Positions 24,621 to 38,379 are shown, numbered from the stretch's first letter. The stretch is 64,000 bases of DNA from Macrotrachela quadricornifera (GCA_022393335.1 JAJEKB010001071.1:20780-84779); one strand, 5' to 3'. The notes: generated by a model from the letters alone, not told the origin. A program made the numbers and translations.

Positions 24621-27600
24621 ATGATTCATATTGGAATGTTAACACCAGAAAGATATCATAGAGAACAAAGTATATTTTACTAAAAATATTATTTTCATAA
24701 AATACAATTAATTAATATAATATTATAGGTTCTAGTTTATTAAACAATAATCGACGTGTTATTCCCAGCCCATTTCATGATGATAGTGATGATCATGTTA
24801 ATTCTTCACGTAATAATCAATTTACAGTATCTAATGATCCAGCATTATCAATAAAAAACAAATCAAAAGCATGGTCAGTACGTGATCGACGTGATGTACC
24901 TAATCTTTTACGTGGTGATAGGTAAATGATGATTTTTTTTGAGTAATCGAAAATTCGTATGAATATAATTCAATGGATTTGAATTCTATTGATCAGCAAT
25001 GTTGTATAATGGCATGGCCATCTAACGATCATCTACAAATAAGAAGAGTTCAAACATAAAATTAAAGGAAATTGAATCTTCTATTGCAAAGAGAGAGCAT
25101 CATCTATAATGTGTGGAATCGATACATTTACGTCTATATACCCTTGGTTACTCTAGACATATGAAATTTTTCATAAGGTTAATTAACTCGATAATTCGTA
25201 TCAGCAGAGTTTCTATGAATTACTACCGTATGTTTATAAACCATTTGCATTTTTAATAAAATCTGTGACGAAATTGGCTTATGTTAGTGATTTTTGAAAT
25301 ATAGACAGCATATACAGATAGAACACAATACGCTCATTTAAATTGTATCAATTTTCTGAAAGCATTATATTACTAAATTTTATTCCTTACGAGGGAACAT
25401 ATTCAGATGTTCAAATTGTTTAGACTTCATCTTTTAGCAATAGATAGGCTTCGATAAAATATGAACAACTGCAAAAGGATAAGTGTCGTTAGGTTTTCTG
25501 TTCAGAGTTATAGACACTTTACCTGGAGTTGTAGTCTCAAGGATGGTATCTATCAACATATCGAATGATGATGTTTTGACTTGAGATTTTGCTCACAATT
25601 AGGCCTATTTGTAAGTAACATTTTCTAAACTCATTGAGATCTATCTATCGTCAAAAGATAAAGTCTAAATGACTTAAACATCTAAATATGTTTCCTCGTT
25701 AGCTTTTGAAAATTTATAGATGTCACAATGTACAAAAATGAAATTCTTTCATGTTTAGTCAAATTAATAGAAATTCAATATGATTTTAACATTATTTCGA
25801 TAATAAATCATATGAAATAGATAAATTAATAGAATTTTAATTAGATTTATTCCACGTCGTATTGATCTTGATTGTGATTTTTCACTTGATAAACTTGTTT
25901 CGGAAAATTTTCAATTTAATTCACATACAATATTATCAAATAAAAACGAAGCAAATTCAGCAAAAAAAACATTCGAATTATTAGAATATTTTATGCCACA
26001 AAATCGACGAATTTATAATTTTGGTGTTAAAACACGTAAACCTCGACCTATAGGTATTCAAATTTCTTATACATATATATAATAATCAATAAAATTTAAT
26101 TTTTAGATCCAAGTGATCTAGCTCGACAAATTGAAACATTAACAATAACATCAAAAGAACGATATATTAGTTCAACACCAGAACGTATTCTTGATGCACC
26201 TGATTTAGTAGATGATTTTTGTAAATATTATTTTTTTTCTTAGTTTTTAATTCAAAATTTTATTTTTTAATAATTAGATTTAAATTTAATTGATTGGGGT
26301 AAAACATCAAATATGATTGCTGTTGCTTTATTAAATTCTGTTTTTCTTTGGGATGATAATACTGGTAATGTAACGAAATTACTCGAATTTCAAACAAATA
26401 ATCAAGATGATGATAATGAACAAATACAATATATATCTAGTATATCATGGCATAGAAAAGCACCATATCTAGCTATAGGAACATCATATCAACAAGTATA
26501 TATATATGATATAAAACAACAAATATCTAAACGAAAATTAATTAATGATAATATGCTTGACGATGATGATAGAATAGCATGTCTTGCATGGAATCAAAAT
26601 ATTATTGCTTGGTAAAAAATTTGTTTAAAGATTTTTATAGTAATTGTAGCATTTAATGCAATGATTTACATTTATTTTAGTTTAGAATACTAATTGATAC
26701 GAAGAATATGTTGATTCAAATGTTTTTTTATCGAAACAAAAAAATAAATTGAATATCTTCGTAACGACTCGAATAAACGAGCTGATTATTTTACACTTGA
26801 AATTTCTACGGACAAGGTTAAACAGAGTTCTTATTAAATAAGCACTACTAATGAGCATAACAAAAATAATTTACTGTTTCACATATAGAAAAACAACAAT
26901 GTATGATGAAGAATAGCATATTGATCAAGGTAGTGCATCCATGATCATTCATATTTTCTATATTATGCCTCACGCTATTTTATTAAATTTCTACAAACAT
27001 ATTAGCTCAAAACTAGGATTATTTATTAGGACTCTGCGTGCAATGAATTTCTAATCCCATGAGATTTTTTTCTTTTTTTTTTTATAAGAACATGTAGTCT
27101 CTGTTCTCATAAAATATGAACTCAAGGTACTTTATAGAAATAGTAAGTCATAAGATTGATAACCTTTTCTTCAATAGAAACAGTTTCGTTTCCTATTTTC
27201 TTGATGTATTTTTCATGTAAAAAATTTTCAACTTTTTTTTACAATGAAAACTAGAACTCATTTTGTGTACTTTTGTTAGCTTGAAGCTCGCCTAAAGCAT
27301 CTTTATCATTTCTACATCAAATTAATTATAAACACAATTCTTTATAATTTTTTATATGAAGAAAATCTTTGGGTAGACAGAAAAATTCTTAAGAAATCTA
27401 TGAAATGTATCAGAATATGAAAGGATTTACAGTGATCTTTAGTAATCTAGAAAAAAATGAAGTAAAATTCATCAAACATCTAAGAATTCAAAGATAATAA
27501 ATGTTCCGCAGAAAGTATAATTACTTTTTAATCCTTAGAGACATGAGACTGAATTAATCTTAAAGTAAAAATTAATCATGGATTACCGCGAAGTTCGATA

Positions 27601-29903
27601 AATTCCAATAAAATTCATTATTATATTCGTTAGAGTTTATAAATATCCTAATAGGCTAGATCCACAATTTTATTTTTGTAGAAAGCCATATAATTTATAT
27701 GATTGACATAAAACTTCATGTGTCAAGTAAACAGATATAAACGGAAATAAATTGAAGAAAATTGAAATGATGACTGAAAAAGTCATTGATGTCAGTTTAA
27801 GGGGTAAAAATAAAATTTTAATAGATATGATGTTCTATAAGATCTATTGGATGAGATGAGGCTGTTTTGTCTTATCCCATTTCTTGTGAAACTCTACTGC
27901 ACACTAATTATAGACTAAAAACTAAAGAACAAACAAGAAGAAGAATTAGTGAAAATATACACGATCAACATCAATAGAGACTATAGATGAATATGACCAA
28001 TAATGTAAGAGAAAAAAACGATTTATATCATGTGAATTATCAATGTAAACTATAGTAGAGCAAGGGAAAAAAATACTAATAGAAAATATATATGAATATA
28101 CAATATATTAGTCACAAGTTTATTTGATTGATTACATCTTATCTAAATAAATTAGCTTTTCTTCATCATGTATTCTTTTTTATCTATCTATGAAAATGTA
28201 AAATTATTTTTCATTGAGATCATCAGTGGTATTTAGCAAAGATTCTCTCTAATCTTGTCCATATTGATCTGAAATGTAAATATGTCTCTATTATTCGTAA
28301 AAAGAAATCAGCCGATTTGTTCGAGTTGTAATCAAGATATTCAATTTCGTCTGAACACAGTAGCTCTAGAATCATTCTATATATTTCATTTTTTGAAATA
28401 TTTGATCAGTTGTTTTTAAGATATGGCTGAAAATAAAATACAACTGAATTTATCAAAATAATTTCTTATTATTGCCCTAAATATACAATAAAAATGATAA
28501 TTGATTATTGAAAAATATCATAAATTATAATTAAGGAATGGAATACTTTATTTTGTAGAATAAAATTTTCTCAAAGTACAATTTTTTTAATTAGATATTA
28601 GAGATTATTTTTTGATGACAGGTATAAGGATGTATTATAGAAATGAAAACAAAAAATAATTATCTTTTATTTAATTATTAAAATGTATTTTATTAGATAG
28701 TTTCCATATAGAATTCATACAGACATTCCTGATTTTTATTAATCATTTATTTATTATTTTAATAAAAGAAATAGAAGTAAAAGTTAATATTTATATTCCA
28801 TTTTTAAATCTAATTTTCTAAGAATTATATTTTAAAAATATCTTAAAATAGATTAATCTAATACTATTATTTAAGAAATTAATCTTTTTTATATAAAAAT
28901 CCTGTCAAAATCATGTAATTAATCATCTATTTTTATAATAATAATTATCATGAATAAAAAAAAGAAATATGATTTCTTTTTTTTAGTGGTACTCGTAATA
29001 CAGGTGATATACTTCTATATGATGTACGTCAAAAAGAATATATTATTAAATTTCAACATCATCGTCAAGAAATTTGTGGTCTTCAATGGTGTCCTAATGG
29101 ACGATATTTAGCAAGTGGTAGTAATGATAATACAGTTGCTATATGGGATTTACATCAATGGTATTCAAATGGTTATATGAATACAACAACAAATACTACT
29201 ACTACTGTAGATGATCTTTCATCACTTTTACCACCAGGTGATTTTATTAATACGAAATCAAATATGCGTACAAAACCATTATGGCATTTTAAAGAACATC
29301 AAGCAGCTGTTAAAGTAAATTTTTAGTTTTTTCTTTTCCAGTATATAATCATTCTATTTAAGGCTATTGCATGGTGTCCATGGGAAGGATCAAAAATATT
29401 AGCAACTGGTGGTGGTCATTCAGATGGTTACTTGCGTTTTTGGAACAATAGTAATGGAACATGCCAACAAGCTATTCAAACAGATTCACAAGTATCAATT
29501 TATAATAATGATTTTATAAAAAGTTTTTTTTTCTAATTTAGATTTCATCTATTCTTTGGTCTAAAGATTATAAAGAAATTGTAACAGGTCATGGTCATCC
29601 AAATAATTACATACATATTTGGCATTATCCATCTATGATAAAATGTCATACATTATGTGGTAAATAAAGAAAATAATAATTTTTATTTATGTTAATTTCT
29701 TTTTATTTATTTATTTATAAGGTCATACATCACGTATTTTATCATTAATAATGAGTCCTAAAGGTAATCCAATTGTTAGTTTATCAGCTGATGAAACAAT
29801 TCGATTTTGGAATTGTTTTCCAATTGATATTCAACAAAAGAAAAAACTTGAAATGACACGAACATATTCACATCCAACTAAACTTAATTTTAATTGTCGA
29901 TAA
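24621..29903 (+). CDS. CDC20: CDC20/Fizzy, APC/C co-activator
   Basis: Recruits substrates to the anaphase-promoting complex. Nine exons (24621-24669, 24729-24921, 25845-26053, 26107-26220, 26278-26611, 28987-29314, 29363-29491, 29542-29659, 29722-29903) give about 551 residues. The C-box DRFIPRR is at 80-86, followed by a linker and PERILDAPDLVDDF. The WD40 propeller starts with YLNLIDWG and includes HRQEICGLQWCPNGRYLASG, AVKAIAWCPWEGSKILATGGG and SADETIRFWNCF. Phrases such as VALLNSVFLW, KAIAWCPW and SSILWSKDYKE favour CDC20 over FZR1. The canonical C-terminal IR dipeptide is replaced by CR. Blade 4 carries a Thr/Asn-rich insert of about 40 residues. I did not find a KEN box. Introns 24922-25844 and 26612-28986 hold foldback repeats. 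Confidence 0.95.
25386..25705. repeat. Foldback element (CDC20 intron 2)
   Basis: The arms, about 25386-25450 and 25641-25705, are inverted copies. Examples are GGGAACATATTCAGATGTT against the reverse complement AGGAAACATATTTAGATGTT, and TTTAGACTTCATCTTTT against TTTAGACTTTATCTTTT. The spacer is about 190 bp and non-coding. Confidence 0.7.
26715..28375. repeat. Inverted-repeat element, family A copy 2 (CDC20 intron 5)
   Basis: The left arm (about 26715-26800; GAATATCTTCGTAACGACTC then GAATAAACGAGCTGATT) and the right arm (about 28300-28375; AATCAGCCGATTTGTTCGAG then TTGTAATCAAGATATTC) are inverted copies of the family A arm. The 1.5 kb between them has no ORF. It is much longer than the other two copies, so either it is a longer member or the spacer contains later insertions. 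Confidence 0.6.
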
Positions 29904-30335
29904 AATAAAAAAACAATTAATAATATTTTTTTTCTTCTTTCTTTTTCATTTTCTTAAATAAATGTTGAGTATGCGTAATAAAATATTTTTATATTTAAAT
30001 ATTGTCTTACTTTTTTTTTTCATTAGAAAATAGTCATATTTTTTATGAATATTGTCACTTATAGAAATTATAAATTATAAATAAGAATAACCTTTTCATT
30101 CTAAAAATATTCATTGAAAAATTATTTCAATTTTTTATATATAACCTTACGGAAAGATAATTATATATAATAATAAAAAGGAAAAGAGAACGATAGTAAA
30201 TTATATTTACGATGAATACATTCATTAAAAAATAGTACATAGATAGTTATAAATATACTCATTTATCAGATGAAGCGTATAATAAAAAAATAAAAATAGT
30301 GACATCAACTTTATATCCGCATATCTATATATATA
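29904..30335. other. Intergenic 3' flank of CDC20
   Basis: AT-rich sequence with no gene or repeat seen. Confidence 0.4.
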
Positions 30336-30843
30336 CAGGATGTTCCAAAAATTCACCGAAAAAAATTAACATAAATATCTCTTATAGTTTTTCAAGCGAT
30401 TTAATTGTTCTTTTAATAATAGAATAGTATCTATATTCTTTTAAATTTTATTAGATACTATTTGGTTTACAACAAATATTGAAAAATCACCTTAGAACTT
30501 CATTGATTTGTACTTTTTTTTAGTTATTATAGATCTTTGAGAGCATTCTCGATTTCATATTGAGATTAGTTTCACAAAATAGCTGAAAAGAATTTTCTAA
30601 TACAATCTACTTTTAAGATTTATTTGGTAAATTCGATTTGCATGTTTCATTTCACATCAATAGATGACTAAAATTTGACTATTAGTAAAAATATTTGCAT
30701 TCTAATGTTTATAAGCACAAACATTTATCTGAAATAAAACTTAAAAAAATATACACTATCATATTATTAAAAGAATGATTAAATCGCTTGAGATGTATAA
30801 AAGATATTAATGTAAACTTTTTCAGCGGACTTTTAGAACACTG
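30336..30843. mobile_element. MITE-like element, 508 bp
   Basis: Terminal inverted repeats of about 140 bp: the left end begins CAGGATGTTCCAAAAATTCA and the right end, reverse-complemented, begins CAGTGTTCTAAAAGTCC. Inner blocks match too (TCAAGCGATTTAAT in both arms, then TTCTTTTAATAATA). A CAG start with a GTTCCAAAAA-type terminus is common in Tc1/mariner-like elements, which is my basis for calling it a MITE. No clear target-site duplication is visible and there is no ORF. Confidence 0.65.
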
Positions 30844-33706
30844 TGTCTATCTATTTTGTTTTTTGTTGATCATATTCGATATTAATATTCATATTTTTTA
30901 TTTTGTAATGTAATGCCAAATGAAGAATCGAATATGTCGAGCATTTCTTTGAAGTATTCTATCTCGGTATAAAATGACATTCAACACAATTTTGACTGAA
31001 TAGAATCTTGTTATAAACATAAGTATCATTGTATTGACAACAATTCTACTAGACACGAACGCATGACTGTCCAAATAAAGTCACGTCTTATATAATTGAA
31101 TTTCAAATACGTACACGTGTACACATGATCAACTTAATCACATAAATAAATGAATCTGCATAGTGCGTGCATTTTTGTTTTTCTTTTTGTTTTTTCCTAT
31201 TATTGATAGCCCGACAAACAAAATGTAATTAATTATTTATATACATAGATATATCCCACTGTGACATTGATAATACTATGATTTCTTTTTTTGTTACTTA
31301 CTACATGCGTGGAAAATTATATCATATTTTCTCATTTTTTCGATTAAGCTAGCATGATAATCAATAATAAAGAATCACCTAAATCACCGATAACTTTAAC
31401 TATTCATTCAACATTATCAAAAACAAACAGGAAATAAAAGAAACGATGTGGAAGAAAAAAAGATGCTTGCATAGTAGTTGGTTTAGATAATAGAATGAGC
31501 ATAGACGTCATTGACGTCGATCTATCTAAATACATTATTTTTTTTTCTTTGTCATATTTTCTGACTTTTTATAATCATCATTATTTGTTAGCAAACAAGA
31601 GAAGCACACAAACATTTACCGTTGACATATACACGTACGCATATATATATTTATATATATAGCGTAAGCAAAAAACATTTATCCATCATTACATTAGCTT
31701 TTTTTTCATATAATATTCTTCAATTTTATACGTAAAAATCAAAAGGATTAAGTATGGTTGACAAATTCCATAGTATATTTTGTTTATCAAAAGGTAGATT
31801 ACACATAAATATAGTGAGAAACATAATAATATATTTACGCACTATAGTTTACTGGGTATATTACTTTACAAAATCTAACAGCTGAACAAAGAAAAACATT
31901 ATAGATATGAGATGAAGAAAAAAACATTCTATTCATTCTTTTTGAATGATAACTAGAGACATTTTTATACTGATTATTATTCACTCAAATTCCATCTGTC
32001 GTGTATGTGTCTAGGTTTTCAAGATGCGTAATAGCATGATTACTACATCAAATCGATAATGCAGATTTCGTATTATCATTTTTACAACTGAGTCTATTTC
32101 CGGTCTTATTTTCAGACAAGCATAAACAAGTAGTTTTTCTTTAGTTTTTTTGTTTTGTTTTTCTGTTTATGTTTGAATCGTTGCACACTCAAAATGTCTA
32201 CATTGTTTCTATATTCATACACATCAAACCCTAGTATCATTTGATTGAAGAATCTTACTGCGCATTTCGTTCCATCATCTTAAACACGCACATTTATTAT
32301 TACTCTTGACTTATTTTTTTCCTGTTTCGACTTCCTAGATGCTTTTAAAGACTTGAGCTACTAATAGTTTAATGGCAAGTTATCTCTTTTACGAGATTAT
32401 TAAAAGATTTCTTTTTTCTCTTGTCTACTAACAATGATGGTTTACTTATTTTATCACATTTCCTTCTAAGAATATATATATATATATGTAGTATTGATTG
32501 ATTTGTGTGAGTACATTTATTTTACTTTGATTCATTTATAGAAAAGATAAATCAACAATAGACAGATAGAGTGTCAATAAGACGCATTGAAGTAAACATA
32601 CAGTTGTGAAATAAAGGAAACGAGAAACTGCCTTTATTACACTTGAAAATTAATGTTAAGATAACCTGAATATTAACGACATGTTTTACCAATCAAATAA
32701 TTCGATCTTCTCACTTATGTTGACTTTTTAATTGACGTTTTTTTTTTCTTTATTATTTAAAAATCGATTGCATTCAATAATGTTCTACTATAATAGGTAA
32801 AGATTCGAGATAGTAATGATAAACATAAAAAAATAATGATGTCAAGTGCATTTGTAAAAGCCAAGAAAACAATCTAATTAATTCCGTCTCTTAGTTATTT
32901 TCAATGAAAAGAAAAGCTGTCTATTCAATACCAATAGATAAATTTTTTTCAATACATAAGAAATAATCGGGAAAACAAAAAGGCAAGATAGTATTTCATT
33001 AGTGAATACAATGTAATAATGCTTGAGAGAAAATTGAGTTTTATATTACTACTTTTTTTTTTCATCTTTCTTTATTCTCTATTTTTTTCATGATAATAAG
33101 AAAGAAGATGAAAATTATTTTATAATTCTATCTTTGATGTTTCAAGTGTGAAGTTACTACTTAAGATTTTTACATTTTCATATATTGTTTGGTACTCGTT
33201 TTTTTTTCTGTCTTCTCACAATAGTAGCTAGAAAACTTTGTTAAAGAAAAAAGAGGAAGAAGAAAAAAAAATATGATAAGCAGCTCAACTTTAATTTTTG
33301 TTAATGCACAATCTCATTTTATCTCTTTTGGTATGTTCTTTTTTTCATTGGTTTCCACTCATCAAGTATAAATATTTTTTTTTTTTGTTTCTCTTCGACT
33401 TTGTTGCATTTGTAATACATCACATTCATTAATAGATTAGTATATTTTATATCACTTTTTCTACATAATTTTCTTTATTTTTAGATTAACAAATTGTTAA
33501 TATCCATTTCCTATTGTGATCATTTTTTTTCTACTATAACAAATTGATATTTAAGACAATATATATTATTACTAATATACAACGTCTCGACATCATTAGT
33601 ATTATGATTTTTATAGAATCATTAGATTTGTATAAAGTTGTAATATTATTTTGATATAGAAATATTAAAAAAAAATTTCAATTTTTATTATTTTTAAAAT
33701 TTATGA
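30844..33706. other. Long intergenic region upstream of the GPCR gene
   Basis: About 2.9 kb of AT-rich sequence with TA repeats at about 31640-31660 and 32471-32488 and many poly-T runs. I see no ORF of substance, no tRNA-like cloverleaf and no further inverted repeat. It presumably carries the GPCR promoter. Confidence 0.4.
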
Positions 33707-36700
33707 ATGATTTCTACTAATATAACTTCGACTGTTACTAGTAATACTTCTTCTGATGAATGGTCATGGTCTTTTACCAAAATTAGTGTACTTACTATAT
33801 GTAGCTTAATTACTATTCTTACTATATTAGGTTAGTAATAAAAAGAAAATTCTTTATAATCATTAGGATTCAAAAAGTCATAGTGACCAACATAATAACA
33901 AAAAAATAAGTGCTAATCTTTCATTATATATCTATTTATAGGTAATGGTCTAGTACTGATTTCCGTTAAATTTCGTCTTCATGCCAGATCATATTCTGAT
34001 TATTTTATTGTCAGTCTATGTTTAGCAGATTTTTTTGTTGGCTTATTTGTTATGCCATTAATGACAATACATTCATTATATTTACGTTGGCCATATCCTT
34101 ATCGTCTTTGTTATATATGGATGTCAATTGATTTTACATGTTCAACAGCATCATTTCTTACACTTGCGTCTATGGCTTTAGATAGATATTGGGCATTAAC
34201 TGGTAAGATTTAATTTAATTTATATAATAATTCATTTATTTGCTTTATCTTTTTTTTTCTAAACTAGCACCTTATTTTCATTTACGTAATCGTTCTTATT
34301 CTTCTGTATTAGTATTTATAATTAGTTCATGGGCGATTCCATTTGCTATTTGGCCAGGTTCAATATTTATTGCAGAACAATATAATACAAGTGACCCATC
34401 ATGTGTTCATCCAGCACGTCCATTTATAATTGTTATATTATGTACATTTTTTTACTATATACCGCTTTTATTTATGCTTGCTTGTTATTCAAGAATAATA
34501 GTTAATATTAAAAATATTGAAATACTAGTAAGTACATTTAGTTTTTATTTATTGAATTATATGAGATAGACATATAAATATTAGATAAGACTAAAAGAGA
34601 ATATTTAATCAAAAATAACTAATTATATGCTTGAAAAATTCTTTGATCATTTCTATTTAAATAATTTTCATAGAAATCTAAAGATTTGTTATTTTGTTTT
34701 TAATATAGAATAATTTTTCTTGTTTTTCCATATCAATAATTATTTCAAGATGAAATAGTATATAATAATAAAATCATCAGATATTAATAAGAAATGATAT
34801 TTTGCTAAGAGTCATGAGTAATATTATATCTAATTAACTTATTACCATATGTCGTCTCAGACATATCCAAAAGGTTAAAAGAGAAGTCCGGTTTTTTTTT
34901 TGATAAATCATTAAGATGATAAAACTTCATATGAAAAGTTTTTTTCTTTTCTATAGATTCGTGGTACTTGGGATGCAATTAATTTTAATCCATCTGGTAA
35001 TGATTTAAAAGCATCTGTTACAACAACAACATCAACTTATGATGGTTATAATCGTCATGAAAAAAAATGTGATATAATAACAACGACAACAACAACAACA
35101 ACAACATCATCATTATCATTATTAAGTTCACTTCTTAATAAATATTTTCAACGACAAAAAACAAAAAATTCAATTAATGGTGATTCTTTACCAGCTAATG
35201 AAAGACCATTAATAATAAATGAAAAAGGAATAATTCGAACAAATTCAAATGATTATCATCATATTATAAATAAAAAAAGAAAATCAACACCAATTGGACA
35301 AGGTATAACATCAAATTCATTAAAAACAAAATTACCATCATCATCAATAACAGCAACAATTTCTAATCGTCGTTCATCTCGACAAACAACAACAGCAACA
35401 TTTACAGGAAAAAAACGTTTAAATGATGTTATGGAAAATATAAATCAAGATGAAGAACAACAATTAGTTCGAGCTCGTCTTAGTACACGTACATCATCAT
35501 TACCAGCTGCTCGATGTATATCATATTATTATTATCAACATCAAACACCTTCTCAAACAATAACAACAAAAGCAATTATTGAAGATCAACATCGTGATAT
35601 TGCTAATGGTCATCATTATACAAATTCAGATGGAAATTCTTTAACAAAAGAACGTAGTCGTTCACATTCACATTCATCTGCTCAATATCTTGGTAATGGT
35701 GGTGGAATTATAACAACAGATATATCTGATCATAGTTCATCATTTGATAATGCTATAGATGATGACCATCGACGTTTAAATCGTCGTACACAACCATCAC
35801 ATTTATCAACACCATATCATTCAAGTCGATATAGTCAACGTGCTATAGCACAATTTATGCATGAAAGACATAAAGCACGTTTAAGACGAAATCAAAAAGC
35901 CAGTCGAATGCTCGGTATGTATAAAAAAAAATAGAATATATTTTCATATAAGTAAATATTAATAGATTAATATTTACAAGAATAAATCTTAATAATTGAT
36001 ATATATAAAATAGTATCACATTGAGATCCAAAATCATTATTCAATACTGATTAAATAGAATGCTAAGAAAATTTGTTGTAATTTGAATTCAATCAATGTA
36101 TTTCTATTGACTAGTCGGAACGTAAAAGATTCTATAACTTCCGGTATCAAATTAATGAACCTGAAAGAAATTTTTTTTTCTTTTGTAATAAATTTCATGT
36201 CATATTAATCTACTTTTATTTTTTTCATTATTATCTTGTCTATTAGTATGCACAATTATCTAATTTTATGACATACATAGTCTCATAATTTGCTCCTGAT
36301 AATGATGATATAAAAATAATAAAAAAGAAACAAATAAACGTCATATTAAAATGACATGAAAATAATATATTCATAGACAATTAAAAATATATGTCTATAT
36401 TTAAAAAAGTATCTCATTATTTAAATAACTCAAATAAAAAAAAATAAAAATTCTCTTTTTATTTTTCTTCTATAGGTATTCTACTTGCTGTTTTTCTTAT
36501 TTGTTGGCTTCCATTTACAATATCATATCCAACAATGATATTTTATCCAAATAAATTTCCAAATTCATTACAAATTATTATTTTTTGGTTTGGATATGTT
36601 AATTCATTACTTAATCCTTTTTTATATGTATATAGTTCACGTAATTTTCGTCAAGCTATTATTGAAACATTATGTTGTTATATTCGATTACGATCCCGAC

Positions 36701-36744
36701 AACAATTACGCTATCAATGGTCAATACGTGCTGGCCATAAATAG
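33707..36744 (+). CDS. Amine-type class A GPCR (muscarinic/histamine-like) with giant third loop
   Basis: Seven-helix plasma-membrane receptor. Exons 33707-33830, 33942-34202, 34268-34527, 34957-35914 and 36476-36744 give 623 residues. N-glycosylation sites lie near 5 and 13. TM1 ends GNGLVLIS; TM2 has LCLADFFVGLFVMP. TM3 carries Asp105 (position 3.32, the amine-binding Asp) 17 residues before DRY at 122-124. TM6 has CWLPF at about 544 and TM7 has FGYVNSLLNPFLY. The aligned Asp and the WFGYVNS block support a biogenic-amine or acetylcholine ligand; the STAS and DRYW context is closest to histamine H1 or muscarinic types, not assignable further. The third intracellular loop is about 330 residues, encoded mostly by one exon, low-complexity with a poly-Thr run and Ser/His/Arg-rich blocks. 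Confidence 0.9.
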
Positions 36745-36963
36745 ATAACTATTGTGTATATATATATATGTATATGTATAAATATGTATTTATTTAAATA
36801 AAAATTATCGACAGTTTAACTGTCAAATAATTTTATGCGCTATTTTGTTTCTATATAGATTATATTAAATTAAAAAATATAATAATTTTATTTTAATTAA
36901 AATTTATTAAAATAAAAATAAATAAAAGAAGCATTTTTTTTTGTTGGATTTTTATAAATAAAA

Positions 36964-38265
36964 ATGTCAAATAATTCTAGACGAAATATATTTAATAAAT
37001 TATCATTAAAAAAAAGTCAATCAATACCAATTATTACAAATAATAAAAATCATATATATTCAATAAATTCAAAATCAATAGAAAATCTTCATACACCAAT
37101 AAAAACAAATTCATCATCAGTATCAAATATTAAATCAGCTATTCTATTTAATGATCGTATAACATCACAAGAAAGTCAACAACATTTAAATGATATGCAT
37201 AAAATAGTTGATCAAACTGATAATGATCTTCAACATGCACTTGAACATGCAGCTATAAGACGTGAACAACTTGATGATTTACATTTTCGATCAGAAGAAA
37301 TGCTTAGTAAAAATGAAAATCTTGTATTTGGTAAAATATTTATAGAATTTAATTAGAAAAGAAATAACAACAGCTGCTTTTATTTTGTTTTGTTTTTTTG
37401 TCATGTCAGATATAATTAGTTATAAAAATTATTATTTTAAGTCATTTGGAATTAATAAAATTTTATTTCAAACAAATGTCGAGAATATTTTTCTTTTCTT
37501 CTTTTTCTTTTTGTTTTATAAATGAATGAATTTAATTGAAAATGACAAACAACAAAAACATTTAACTTTAAATGTTATGTTGTTCATAGACAACAAAAAA
37601 AAAACCTTTTAGTTTCATATATAATAAACTTAAAAGACTTTTTTTTTACTACATTAATCTATTAATTCATATTGACAATAAGTGATTTTATTTAATATTA
37701 GGACGTAAATGTATAGAAATAATGCTCTTGTGAACTTTTCTTATTTTATCTAGGAACATATTTGACAAGATATAAAAACTCCTATTAATTTATATAATAA
37801 TTTTATTTTGATATTAAACTAATTAATAAATGCTCTAGAGATCTTTTTACCTTAGGATTGTACTCATTTAATGAGCACATCAAATTCTTTATAAGTTCAT
37901 AGTTCGATTTATAAAAGATGTCTTTTAAAACTTCTATATATATAGGTATAACTAATTATCGAAAAACTCGAGAACGTGATATTTTTTGGCGACGATTTCG
38001 TTATATTGCATTTGGAACAATTACAATAAGTATTATTATTCTATTAATTATATTAAGTATGGCTAATAAACGATCAAATTCTTCACCTCAAGTAATTAAT
38101 ATACGACATGTAAATCAAGATTTATCAAATAAAGATATAACATGGACAATGATGATGTTAACAACATCTCAACAACGACGTCGAAAAAAAGAAGTATTGA
38201 CAGAATTAAATGAATTTTTATCTTCGAAATCTAAATATTTTTTCTTAACTGATAATAATTTGTAA
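36964..38265 (+). CDS. R-SNARE (VAMP/synaptobrevin-like) with long luminal tail
   Basis: Vesicle-fusion SNARE. Exons 36964-37330 and 37946-38265 (phase 1) give 228 residues. The N-terminal ~65 residues are Asn/Ser/Lys-rich and disordered, so there is no longin domain. The SNARE motif spans about 72-127 and aligns without gaps to VAMP2. The zero-layer Arg is Arg99 in AAIRREQLDDL, and hydrophobic layers are Leu103, Leu106, Met113 and Leu120. A juxtamembrane basic/aromatic block (RKTRERDIFWRRFRY) precedes a membrane helix at about 142-160. Unusually, about 68 residues follow the membrane helix, including a basic RRRKK block, where most VAMPs stop within a few residues. The start is 219 bp after the GPCR stop on the same strand. 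Confidence 0.82.
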
Positions 38266-38379
38266 TATTTTTTCTTTTTGTATGACGATATTTTTCTAGC
38301 GCATTTTTCTGTTTTTTTTTTCATAGAATATTTTTGTTTAATAATTACATTATTTTTCATTCTTTAATTTTCATATTAT

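Noticed and set aside
36964..38265. Apparent loss of the zero-layer arginine in the R-SNARE (Gln at the position of VAMP2 Arg47)
   Set aside because: Recounting against VAMP2 shows the ionic-layer residue is Arg56, which aligns with Arg99 here and is conserved.
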